A program made the translations under genes and the position numbers. Shown one piece after another: positions 1-7,554 of a DNA stretch of 7,974 bases. Source of the stretch: Bacteroidota bacterium. Lineage in GTDB: Bacteria > Bacteroidota > Bacteroidia > Cytophagales > Cyclobacteriaceae. The DNA lies in NCBI GenBank assembly GCA_027297025.1, contig JAPUIM010000107.1:1-7974 (forward strand), read 5' to 3'. Within the stretch, counting starts at the first letter, position 1. The number at the start of each line of letters is the position of its first letter. The notes below the pieces were generated by a model that saw nothing but the letters and a program-made list of their open reading frames with translations, did no database searches and had not been told where the DNA came from.

Positions 1-36
1 TTTACCTCTCAATTGGCAGTTGCTCAAGATCAGAGT
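1..36 (+). other. C-terminal end of a signal peptide on the M1 peptidase
   Basis: The first in-frame codons read F-T-S-Q-L-A-V-A, followed by Q-D-Q-S. A small residue at -3 and -1 (A-V-A) just before the conserved mature N-terminus fits signal peptidase I cleavage after codon 22-24. The hydrophobic core and n-region would be upstream of the window, so this is an inference from the cleavage-site pattern alone. Confidence 0.55.
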
Positions 37-2223
37 TACCAAGGTAAGTTCGAACAATTGGGTACCATGCTCCCCACTCCTAATGAATACCGTACCGGGT
101 CTGGGGCTCCCGGTACCAAATATTGGCAGCAAAAAGCTGATTATGATATAAAGGTCACCCTAGACGAACAGAAACAAACCATAACCGGATCAGAGACCAT
201 TACTTATTTTAACAACTCTCCAGATGAGTTGAAATATTTGTGGTTACAACTGGATCAGAATATGCGGGCCCAAAATTCCAATACCTATCAAACCCGTACA
301 AACAATCCAGATGCTGCTAATTACAGCCGGGGATCCTACTCTATGGCTGATACCCTGCAAGGCAAAACACTGCTTTCTATTTCCAATGATTATGGATTTG
401 ATGGCGGTTACAAACTCCTTTCTGTAAAAGACAGAGAAAATAAAACATTAAAATATTCCATTAACAACACCATGATGAGGGTGGAATTACCCAAGTCTTT
501 GAAAAGCGGGGGTTCGTTTATTTTATCAGTAGAATGGTGGTACAATATTAACGATCGCATGATCGTTTCCGGAAGGTCCGGGTACGAATACTTCCCTGAA
601 GATGACAATTATTTATATACCATTGCCCAATTCTATCCTCGGATGGCGGTTTATGATGATATTAACGGTTGGCAAAACAAACAATTTTTGGGTAGGGGAG
701 AGTTTGCCTTAACATTTGGTGATTACAAAGTAGCCATAACAGTTCCTTCTGACCATATAATAGCAGCCACCGGTTGGCTGCAGAATCCCAAAAATGTACT
801 AAGCAAAAAGGAATTGGGCCGTTTCGAACAGGCTAAAAAATCAGATCAGCCGGTGATCATAGTGACCCAGGAAGAGGCGGAAGCTAAGGAAAAGGTAAAA
901 ACCACTTCCCAAAAAACCTGGATCTTTGAAGCTGACAAGGTTCGCGATTTTGCTTTCGCTTCCTCCCGAAAATTCATTTGGGATGCCATGGCAGTAGATA
1001 TTAATGGTAAAAAACCCCTGGCCATGTCTTTTTATCCAAAGGAAGGTAATCCGTTGTGGGAACTGGAATCCACCAAGGCCGTAGCCAATACCCTAATAAC
1101 TTATTCCAAACACACCATCGACTATCCTTATCCAGTAGCCATTTCGGTGCACAGTGCTTCCATAGGTATGGAGTATCCCATGATTTGTTTCAATTTTGGT
1201 AGGCCCAAGGAAGATGGCAGTTATTCAGATGCTTTGAAATACGGTATGATCGGGGTGGTCATCCATGAAGTGGGACATAATTTTTTCCCGATGATCGTCA
1301 ACTCCGACGAGCGGCAATGGACTTGGATGGATGAAGGACTCAACAGTTTTGTGCAGTATCTCACCCAGGTAGAAATGTATGAAAACTTTCCCCACCGCCG
1401 AGGACCAGCAAGCAAAATAGTGCCTTACATGAGAGGGAGTAAAGAATACATGCGACCCATTATGACCAACTCCGAACAAATTTTACAATTCGGAAACAAT
1501 GCTTATGGAAAGCCTGCTACCGCATTAAATATACTACGGGAAACGGTGATGGGTCCGGAACTTTTCGATTATGCATTTAAGGAATATGCACGACGTTGGG
1601 CTTTTAAGTCCCCTAGTCCGGCCGACTTCTTCCGCAGCATGGAAGATGCATCAGCGGTTGACCTGGACTGGTTTTGGAAAGGATGGTTCTACACCACCGA
1701 CCACGTGGATATTGCCATTGATGAAGTGAAATGGTACAAAATGAATATTGAAAATCCTGAAATAGAATCTTCTATAAAAAAAACCAAAAAGGGCAGCTTA
1801 GCCGAAAAATCACAAAAGTCACTCGATTTCAGTGATGGTCCCCAGGAATTTAGTTTTGCCGAAACAGAAGGAAAAAAATACGGTGAGTTTCAAAATAAAA
1901 TTGATGATAGCCAGGTAAAACGCCAATTTGCTGATAAAAACTTTTATGAGGTCACCTTTAAAAATGCCGGCGGTCTGGTAATGCCTTTAGTCATAGAGTG
2001 GACCTATACGGATGGCACCAAAGAGGTAGAACGAATTCCCGCTGAAGTGTGGCGGATGAATGAAAATGAGGTGGTCAAGGTGTTTGCTAAAGACAAGGAA
2101 GTGACTAATATTTTTCTGGATCCATTTTCGGAAACTGCAGACATTGAAACTGATAACAATCATTTTCCCAAAAGAGAGACGGCGTCCAGATTTCAGCAGT
2201 TTAAGGAAAAAACCAACAAATAG
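1..2223 (+). CDS. Exported M1-family zinc metallopeptidase (5' end outside window)
   Basis: Gluzincin aminopeptidase-type protein, probably hydrolysing peptides in the periplasm or at the cell surface. The frame is open from base 1 (F-T-S-Q-L-A-V-A-Q-D), so the true start lies upstream; the TTG at 13 is only the first possible start codon inside the window. L-A-V-A before Q-D-Q looks like the end of a signal peptide cut after AVA. Numbering from the codon at 13, the zinc motif HEVGH is at 418-422 and is followed after 18 residues by E441 in WMDEGLN (ligands H418, H422, E441; general base E419). The M1 substrate-binding motif appears as GMEYP at 385-389 instead of GAMEN, and Y498 in YGKP is the likely transition-state tyrosine. 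An N-terminal beta-rich domain precedes the catalytic part, a lysine-rich stretch lies near 584-625, and a beta-rich C-terminal region ends in EKTNK. No secretion-type C-terminal domain is evident. Family assignment is firm; the substrate is unknown. Confidence 0.95.
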   Translation, partial: FTSQLAVAQDQSYQGKFEQLGTMLPTPNEYRTGSGAPGTKYWQQKADYDIKVTLDEQKQTITGSETITYFNNSPDELKYLWLQLDQNMRAQNSNTYQTRTNNPDAANYSRGSYSMADTLQGKTLLSISNDYGFDGGYKLLSVKDRENKTLKYSINNTMMRVELPKSLKSGGSFILSVEWWYNINDRMIVSGRSGYEYFPEDDNYLYTIAQFYPRMAVYDDINGWQNKQFLGRGEFALTFGDYKVAITVPSDHIIAATGWLQNPKNVLSKKELGRFEQAKKSDQPVIIVTQEEAEAKEKVKTTSQKTWIFEADKVRDFAFASSRKFIWDAMAVDINGKKPLAMSFYPKEGNPLWELESTKAVANTLITYSKHTIDYPYPVAISVHSASIGMEYPMICFNFGRPKEDGSYSDALKYGMIGVVIHEVGHNFFPMIVNSDERQWTWMDEGLNSFVQYLTQVEMYENFPHRRGPASKIVPYMRGSKEYMRPIMTNSEQILQFGNNAYGKPATALNILRETVMGPELFDYAFKEYARRWAFKSPSPADFFRSMEDASAVDLDWFWKGWFYTTDHVDIAIDEVKWYKMNIENPEIESSIKKTKKGSLAEKSQKSLDFSDGPQEFSFAETEGKKYGEFQNKIDDSQVKRQFADKNFYEVTFKNAGGLVMPLVIEWTYTDGTKEVERIPAEVWRMNENEVVKVFAKDKEVTNIFLDPFSETADIETDNNHFPKRETASRFQQFKEKTNK

Positions 2224-2306
2224 ATTATTTATTTGTTCCTGCCAGGTCAAGAGCTTTACGGTAATAGTAATGTTTCCTAGGATCGTTAACCCAGCAAGTG
2301 TATCAC
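2224..2306. other. Convergent intergenic gap without an obvious terminator
   Basis: These 83 bp separate the stop codon of the M1 peptidase (TAG at 2221-2223) from the stop codon of the minus-strand PLP enzyme (TAA, read from 2309 to 2307). Reading both strands I see only very short palindromes (CCTAGG, GTTAAC) and no stem of useful length followed by a T tract. Termination here may be Rho-dependent or occur further on. Confidence 0.5.
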
Positions 2307-3257
2307 TTAGAAGGGCAATCTCTCCAGATCAACATTACCTCCACTTAATATAATGCCTACTCTTTTGTCTTTGAATACGGACTGGTTCTTGATCAAAGCT
2401 GCCAATGGTACCGCACCAGAAGGTTCAATGATGATCTTCATTCTTTCCCATATCAGTTTCATGGCAGCTATAATCAAATCATCAGGAACCGTGAAAATAC
2501 CTGCTACATACTTTTGTATGATGGGAAAGGTCTTATCACCCAAAGATGTCAAAAGGCCATCAGCTATGGTGCTGGGATTTACGGATGGAACAATCTTACC
2601 TTCTCTCAATGATTGCCAGGCATCATTGGCCCCTTCGGGCTCACCTGCGAACACTTGAGTATTTGGTGACAAGTAGTGAGTGGACAGGGCAGTGCCACTA
2701 AGAAGGCCTCCACCCCCTACCGGAGCCATTATATAATCCAGGTCACTGGTTTCTTCCAACAGCTCCACGGCGGCAGTGGCTTGTCCTGCAATGATGCGGT
2801 AGTCGTTGTAGGGATGAACAAAATGGGCACCGGTATCAGATACTATTTTTTTCAAGGCCTGTTCCCTGGCCTGTTGATTGGGTTCGCAAAAGGTTATTTT
2901 ACCTCCATATCCCTCTACAGCAGCTACTTTTACTTTAGTAGAAGTTTTGGGCATAACGATGTAAGCATTAATACCGCGGTTTGCTCCAGCTAGTGCCAAA
3001 GCCTGGGCATGATTACCACTGGAATGGGTAGCTACACCGTTTTTGCTCTCTTGTTCGGAAAGGCTAAGGACCACATTAGAAGCTCCCCTAAACTTAAAAG
3101 CCCCAATCTTTTGAAGGTTTTCACATTTAAAAAAAATCTGAGTTCCTAATATCTTATTTATTGAAGTTGAGGTTAAAACCGGGGTTCGATGGATCCAGGA
3201 TCCTATGCGCTCATGAGCCTTTTGTATAGTCCGAATATCTGGTATCCCCTTATTCAT
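2307..3257 (-). CDS. PLP-dependent serine racemase / threonine dehydratase-like enzyme (fold type II)
   Basis: A 316-residue pyridoxal-phosphate enzyme expected in the cytoplasm, where it would deaminate L-threonine or L-serine to the 2-oxoacid plus ammonia and/or racemise serine. K55 in AFKFRGA is the Schiff-base lysine, SSGNHAQ (79-85) contacts the cofactor carboxylate side, the tetraglycine loop GGGGLLSG (181-188) holds the phosphate, and SGGNVD (305-310) closes the site. EPEGAND at 206-212 matches the spacing of the divalent-cation site of eukaryotic serine racemase (E206, backbone A210, D212 corresponding to human E210, A214, D216). The chain ends six residues after SGGNVD, so there is no ACT-type regulatory domain as in biosynthetic IlvA. 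The ATG at 3257 lies 17 bp behind the polA stop with no Shine-Dalgarno sequence, and translation is probably from a shared transcript. A hydroxyaspartate dehydratase is a further alternative; sequence alone does not settle which substrate is used. Confidence 0.9.
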   Translation of the reverse strand: MNKGIPDIRTIQKAHERIGSWIHRTPVLTSTSINKILGTQIFFKCENLQKIGAFKFRGASNVVLSLSEQESKNGVATHSSGNHAQALALAGANRGINAYIVMPKTSTKVKVAAVEGYGGKITFCEPNQQAREQALKKIVSDTGAHFVHPYNDYRIIAGQATAAVELLEETSDLDYIMAPVGGGGLLSGTALSTHYLSPNTQVFAGEPEGANDAWQSLREGKIVPSVNPSTIADGLLTSLGDKTFPIIQKYVAGIFTVPDDLIIAAMKLIWERMKIIIEPSGAVPLAALIKNQSVFKDKRVGIILSGGNVDLERLPF

Positions 3258-3274
3258 GAAATTAAATTTTTGGT

Positions 3275-6061
3275 CTAGTGAGCTTCCAACCAGTTCTCAC
3301 CAAATCCACTCTCCACGTCTATGGGTACATCCAGCTGATAGGCGTTTTTCATCATCTCCTCAACTTTGGGTTGGACCCTTTCCATCTCTGAACGATGCAC
3401 ATCAAAAATTAACTCATCGTGTACTTGCAAGATCATTTTGGATTTGAGCTTAGAAGTCTTCAACCAATGGTCTATTTGTATCATGGCCAATTTGATGATG
3501 TCGGCGGCACTGCCTTGTAAGGGAGCGTTTATGGCATTCCTTTCCTCATATCCTCTAAGCGTAGCATTCCTGGAATTAATATCCCTTAGGATCCTTCTTC
3601 GGCCCATAATGGTCTCCACATATCCCCTTTCATGCGCTTCTTTAATAGTCTTATCCATGTATTTTTTAACCGAGGAAAACTCTTCAAAATAGGTATCAAT
3701 AATTTCCTTGGCCTCTTTTCGAGGAATATTTAGATTTTGAGAAAGGCCAAATGCGGATATTCCATAAATCATTCCAAAATTAGCTGATTTAGCCATTCTG
3801 CGCATATCTGAATCTACTTGGTCCTGAGTTGTTTTGAATATTTTAGCGGCGGTAATGGCATGTATATCCTTCCCTTGTTTAAAAGCCTCGATCATATGTT
3901 TGTCCTGGGAAAAGGAGGCCATCAATCGCAACTCTATCTGTGAATAATCGGCAGAAAAAAGGATGAAGTCCTTATTTCTGGGCACAAATGCTTTCCTTAT
4001 TTCCTTTCCTTTGGCAGTTCTTATGGGAATGTTTTGCAAATTGGGATTGATGGAACTCAATCGGCCGGTGGCTGCAATGTTTTGACGGAAATTGGTATGA
4101 ATGCGGTGATCTGTTTTGCTAATCATTTCAGGAAGTGCATCCACATAGGTAGATTTTAGCTTAGTGTATTGTCGGTAATCCAATATATCCTGAGCAATTT
4201 TATGTTCACCAGCGAACTTCACCAATATTTCTTCCCCGGTGGCATATTGGCCTGATTTGGTTTTCTTTGGTTTGTCTGACAATTTAAGTTTGTCGAATAA
4301 AATGAGCCCTAACTGTTTGGGAGAAGCAATATTAAATTCCTCCCCTGCCTGGCTGAAAATTTCCTGTTCTACTTTTTTACTTTCTTTTTCCAGTATATAG
4401 GAAAGCTCTTTTAGTGCACCTGGATCTACCTTTATTCCTTCAAATTCCATATCGGCCAAAACTTTGACCAGCGGTAGCTCTAGTTCATAATATATTTTTT
4501 TGGCCTTGCTCCTATCTATCAATGGATGGATCTCCTGCTTAAGCTGCAGGGTAAGATCGACACTTTCACAGGTGTATTTTGAAATATTTTGGTATTCCAG
4601 GGTCTTGCCTTCTCTATGCTCCACTTTCCGTTTGCTGGCGATTACTGTTTGGGGATCGAGGGTATAATTGAGATACCGTTCGGATAATATCCCCAGTTCG
4701 TTGCTAGTGTCAGGATCGATCATATAATGGGCCAAAACCACATCGAAAAGGGGACCGGCCAGATCAATGCCATACTTGCGCAAGATCAAAAGGTCGTATT
4801 TTAAGTTTTGGCAAACCATGAGGATATCCTCATTTTCTAATAACAGTTTAAACTCACTCAGTATTTTAGTCGCTTCCTGGAAAGAAGAAAATGGCACATA
4901 GTAGGCTTCATTGGGATAGTAGGAAAAAGCAATTCCCAGTAAATTAGAGGTTATGGGATCCCCCCCATCGGAAACAGTATCAAGGCTAAACTCCTTTTGG
5001 ATTTTTAAATATTCAATTAGACTTTTTCTCAATTCCGGAGTATCGATAACATGGTAATCCTTGATGGTTGAGAAAAAATCTTGTTTTTCCACCGGCGCCT
5101 CCTCTTCAACCTCCGCAGTCGATGATCCCCCTTCAGTAAATAAGGACATCTGGGCTGAACCTCTACTGCTTGAGGTTGAAGCCTCTCCGAGTATCCTTTT
5201 AAGAAGGGTACGGAATTCCAGCTCTTCAAAAATAGGTTGGAGCTTGCTCTTAACGGGCCCGGTATAAGCTAGATCTGATTCATCAAATATTATAGGTACA
5301 TCAATTTTGATGGTAGCCAATTCCTTACTTAAGATCCCCTGATCTCCAAATTCTTCCACTAATTCCTTTTGCTTACCTTTCAATTGTTCCACGTTAGCAA
5401 TCAGATTTTCCACCGTGTCAAATTCTTTTAGCAATTTGGAGGCTGTTTTTGCCCCCACTCCGGGTATTCCAGGGATGTTATCTGAAGCGTCTCCTTGTAA
5501 ACCCAGCATATCCGTTACCTGATCAATGCGTTGTATGTCCCACTTTTTTAATATCTCTTGGATACCTAATATCTCCACTGCGTTTCCCATATAAGTGGGT
5601 TTGTACAGGTAGACATGATCTTGTACCAGCTGCCCGAAATCTTTATCTGGGGTCATCATATACACTTCAAACTCTTTGGCCGCTGCTTTCTTGGCCAGGG
5701 TACCAATGATATCATCCGCCTCGTATCCATCCAATTCAATTACCGGTATATCAAATGCCCTTATAATATCCTTGACAATGGGGATGCCGGATCGGATGTC
5801 TTCTGGCATAGCCTGACGATTGGCTTTGTACTCCTTATACACCTTATCCCGGAAGGTAGGCGCAGAGGTATCAAAGGCCACAGCAATGTGAGAGGGTTTT
5901 TCCTTAGAAATGATTTCAAAGAGTGAATTAGTAAATCCCAACATTACCCCTGTATTTTGACCTTTGGAATTAATACGGGGATTTTTACTAAAGGCAAAAT
6001 GCGCCCGGTAAATGAGAGCCATGGCATCTAACAAAAACAGCTTTTTTTCCGGCTTCTTCAT
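3275..6061 (-). CDS. polA: DNA polymerase I, with a degenerate proofreading exonuclease site
   Basis: Full-length PolA of 928 residues, equal to the E. coli length, acting in Okazaki-fragment processing and repair. The N-terminal 5'-nuclease domain (about 1-290) keeps its acidic residues: D12, D64, D116/D117 in GYEADDIIG, D139 and D141 in TPDKD, and the helix-hairpin-helix GDASDNIPGIPGVG (190-203). A Ser/Glu-rich linker (about 292-328) joins it to the 3'-5' exonuclease-like domain (about 329-515). The polymerase domain is intact: TGRLSS (665-670), motif A DYSQIELR with D705 and E710, motif B R754, K758, F762 and Y766, and motif C VHDE with D882 and E883. In the exonuclease domain D423 is present, but the DxE motif reads D361-T-V363 and YxxxD reads Y496-T-C-E-S500, so two metal ligands are missing. 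F762 is the residue type that accepts dideoxynucleotides. The start at 6061 gives the expected N-terminus (KLFLLDAMALIYRAHF). It is probably the first gene of a two-gene transcript. Confidence 0.98.
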   Translation of the reverse strand: MKKPEKKLFLLDAMALIYRAHFAFSKNPRINSKGQNTGVMLGFTNSLFEIISKEKPSHIAVAFDTSAPTFRDKVYKEYKANRQAMPEDIRSGIPIVKDIIRAFDIPVIELDGYEADDIIGTLAKKAAAKEFEVYMMTPDKDFGQLVQDHVYLYKPTYMGNAVEILGIQEILKKWDIQRIDQVTDMLGLQGDASDNIPGIPGVGAKTASKLLKEFDTVENLIANVEQLKGKQKELVEEFGDQGILSKELATIKIDVPIIFDESDLAYTGPVKSKLQPIFEELEFRTLLKRILGEASTSSSRGSAQMSLFTEGGSSTAEVEEEAPVEKQDFFSTIKDYHVIDTPELRKSLIEYLKIQKEFSLDTVSDGGDPITSNLLGIAFSYYPNEAYYVPFSSFQEATKILSEFKLLLENEDILMVCQNLKYDLLILRKYGIDLAGPLFDVVLAHYMIDPDTSNELGILSERYLNYTLDPQTVIASKRKVEHREGKTLEYQNISKYTCESVDLTLQLKQEIHPLIDRSKAKKIYYELELPLVKVLADMEFEGIKVDPGALKELSYILEKESKKVEQEIFSQAGEEFNIASPKQLGLILFDKLKLSDKPKKTKSGQYATGEEILVKFAGEHKIAQDILDYRQYTKLKSTYVDALPEMISKTDHRIHTNFRQNIAATGRLSSINPNLQNIPIRTAKGKEIRKAFVPRNKDFILFSADYSQIELRLMASFSQDKHMIEAFKQGKDIHAITAAKIFKTTQDQVDSDMRRMAKSANFGMIYGISAFGLSQNLNIPRKEAKEIIDTYFEEFSSVKKYMDKTIKEAHERGYVETIMGRRRILRDINSRNATLRGYEERNAINAPLQGSAADIIKLAMIQIDHWLKTSKLKSKMILQVHDELIFDVHRSEMERVQPKVEEMMKNAYQLDVPIDVESGFGENWLEAH
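4521..5077 (-). other. 3'-5' exonuclease-like domain of PolA, predicted inactive
   Basis: This part of polA encodes roughly residues 329-514. In E. coli Pol I, D355, E357, D424 and D501 bind the two catalytic metals. The aligned residues here are D361 (codon 4981-4979), V363 (4975-4973, GTT), D423 (4795-4793) and S500 (4564-4562, AGT). The surroundings still align well: FSLDT before the change, QNLKYD around D423, and YTCESVDLTLQL around S500. The fold is therefore probably kept while chemistry is lost, as in the Thermus and Bacillus Pol I enzymes. The domain borders are approximate; the residue readings are direct. Confidence 0.8.
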
Positions 6062-6119
6062 TTATTTTATTAAGAATATAAATATGTATCTTTAACTTGG
6101 TCTCCTTTCAGCTAAAATA
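6062..6119. promoter_or_regulatory. Divergent promoter region between polA and the secreted-protein gene
   Basis: This 58-bp A/T-rich gap must hold the transcription and translation starts for both divergent genes unless a promoter lies inside a coding region. On the plus strand TATCTTTA at 6087-6094 resembles the Bacteroidota -7 element TAnnTTTG with a final mismatch, but no clear -33 TTG is seen at the usual distance. On the minus strand only A/T-rich stretches are visible. Both ATGs are preceded by A-rich sequence (CTAAAATA before 6120; TAATAAAATAA before polA) and no properly spaced Shine-Dalgarno motif, which is usual in this phylum. Confidence 0.4.
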
Positions 6120-6176
6120 ATGAGAAACTTCCTTTTACTATTCACTTTTGTAGTTTTTTATAATAGCGTTTGGGCC
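6120..6176 (+). other. Signal peptide of the 461-residue secreted protein
   Basis: Residues 1-19 show a short positive n-region (R2), an uninterrupted hydrophobic core of about ten residues and a V-W-A cleavage motif followed by Q-E-E. This fits Sec export with signal peptidase I cleavage. There is no cysteine at +1, so it is not a lipoprotein. Confidence 0.85.
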
Positions 6177-7505
6177 CAGGAGGAAATTATCGATTTCGCC
6201 ATTCGTGGAGGCAAATTAAGACAAGTTTTAATCACTGGCAATCAAAAAAATTATACTGCTGTTAAGTTGAGGCATGCCACTAAACTCCATTATACACTCC
6301 GGGCTCCCGACGGAAAAATACGTTCATCAAGTTATCAATCATCTTCTCCCGGAACCTATTTAGGGAGTATCCAAACTCCTACGGGATTTATATTTTACCA
6401 CCTAAAAAACGGGATGGTAAGTATTGCCAATGTGGATGCTAAATTAACTCAAAATAAATTACTGCAATCTGAAAAAATCCTGGGTAATAAAGAAAAGTAT
6501 TTAGCCAACCACTCCAATGGAACTGATTTAATCTTATTGACCAGTTCCAACCAACCATTTACATTTCATCTATATCGTTTTCGGGGAGGGCTCAACTTTG
6601 AGAAAAAGAGCTTTTTAGCAGAACAAACTATCCGGGCCAGGATTCCAAAATCATTGAAAATCAAAGGTGTATATATAAACTTTCCCCACATCTATTTCTT
6701 ACTGGAAAAAGCTGGTTCAGCCAGGCGATCAAAGCCGGCAATCAGTGAGCTCAACAGAGTAGGGGCTGCACCTAGTCAAATCCTTAAATTTGAGTGGGAT
6801 ACGCAGCTCATGGCTTTATTGAATATTCCAGGTTCATTGGAAAGTACTAGTGGGACATACACAGATAATCTACATGATAAATACCTTTTCAGGTTTACTG
6901 CAAGAATATCACAAATGTATTTGTCTGTATTCGATCTGGAAACTCAAAATTTGGTCAAAAAATTTACTTATCGAAATGATGATGTGGTGGATCTACTTTT
7001 CCAAACCGCCCAGGAAAACAAGAGACTTGACGGATTTGAACCCACCAGGCTTAGGTTATTGGACATGACCAATGATATAGGTGCCGACTATTTTGAAAAA
7101 GATGTCGATCAGACTCCAAATACTTTGAATATCTTATCAAAAGGAAATTTGTCATTGCTTATCAGGCCCCTATTTCATGGCATCATAAGACTTGATCTTA
7201 GGTCTGACTATTATATAGAACCTTTTTGGCCCAACTTGATCCGGGATTCTGAAGAGAATCCGATAATTGAAAAGGTGAATTCCAGATTTCGAGCATATCT
7301 AACTTATCCGAAATTAAGGATCATTGACAATACCAATGTGCTGCCCGCGTGGTTGAGGCAACAAATGGAAAAATATATTACCGGACTTCAACAACAAGAA
7401 ATCGTTATTGGCAAATATCACAGCTATTATGAAACCAGCCAATTGTATTTTGCCTATGAAGATAAAACCAATCGCCGGTTAAAAGTAGTGGTGTTCCACC
7501 CATAA
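6120..7505 (+). CDS. Secreted protein of unknown function, 461 residues
   Basis: I do not recognise this protein. It starts with a clear signal peptide: MRN, a hydrophobic core LLLFTFVVFY, then N-S-V-W-A with likely cleavage between A19 and Q20. No lipobox cysteine is present, and the mature part appears to contain only a single membrane-free soluble chain. It is rich in short alternating hydrophobic segments with aromatic residues (for example FIFYHLKNGMVSI, IYFLLEKAG, LLIRPLFHGIIRLDL) and polar turns, which suggests a mainly beta fold, possibly propeller-like; that is inference. No HExxH, Ser-His-Asp signature, metal cluster, sugar-binding repeat or sorting domain could be picked out. It ends RLKVVVFHP. 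The gene is divergent from polA and converges on a TonB-dependent receptor gene, so it may be a stand-alone unit. The start is supported by the signal peptide, and the whole frame is open with base composition like its neighbours. Confidence 0.85.
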   Translation: MRNFLLLFTFVVFYNSVWAQEEIIDFAIRGGKLRQVLITGNQKNYTAVKLRHATKLHYTLRAPDGKIRSSSYQSSSPGTYLGSIQTPTGFIFYHLKNGMVSIANVDAKLTQNKLLQSEKILGNKEKYLANHSNGTDLILLTSSNQPFTFHLYRFRGGLNFEKKSFLAEQTIRARIPKSLKIKGVYINFPHIYFLLEKAGSARRSKPAISELNRVGAAPSQILKFEWDTQLMALLNIPGSLESTSGTYTDNLHDKYLFRFTARISQMYLSVFDLETQNLVKKFTYRNDDVVDLLFQTAQENKRLDGFEPTRLRLLDMTNDIGADYFEKDVDQTPNTLNILSKGNLSLLIRPLFHGIIRLDLRSDYYIEPFWPNLIRDSEENPIIEKVNSRFRAYLTYPKLRIIDNTNVLPAWLRQQMEKYITGLQQQEIVIGKYHSYYETSQLYFAYEDKTNRRLKVVVFHP

Positions 7506-7554
7506 ATTTCATTATTTAAGCTAAACTTCTAGCCCATAAGTTATACTTTAAAAA

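Noticed and set aside
13..15. TTG at 13 as the start codon of the M1 peptidase
   Set aside because: The frame continues open to base 1 and the residues around it form the end of a signal peptide, so the real start must be upstream of the window.
61..116. Two GGTACC hexamers about 50 bp apart
   Set aside because: They fall within M1 codons for G-T (GTM, GTK) and are too short to count as a repeat element.
1221..1479. Minus-strand open frames opposite the M1 zinc site
   Set aside because: Two overlapping antisense frames in a strongly conserved coding region; no independent evidence for expression.
1776..1783. Run of eight A in the M1 gene as a programmed frameshift site
   Set aside because: It encodes lysines in a Lys-rich linker, the normal frame runs on through a family-typical C-terminal region, and no stimulating structure is seen nearby.
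2353..2993. Plus-strand open frames opposite the PLP enzyme
   Set aside because: They lie antisense to a gene with complete catalytic motifs, have no recognisable domain, and read as shadow frames.
2307..3257. Biosynthetic threonine dehydratase IlvA
   Set aside because: The protein ends just after SGGNVD and lacks the C-terminal ACT-like regulatory domain; no isoleucine/valine pathway genes are adjacent.
5449..5926. Plus-strand open frames opposite the 5' part of polA
   Set aside because: They overlap each other and the intact 5'-nuclease domain on the other strand; the residue composition is not protein-like and no start signal is seen.
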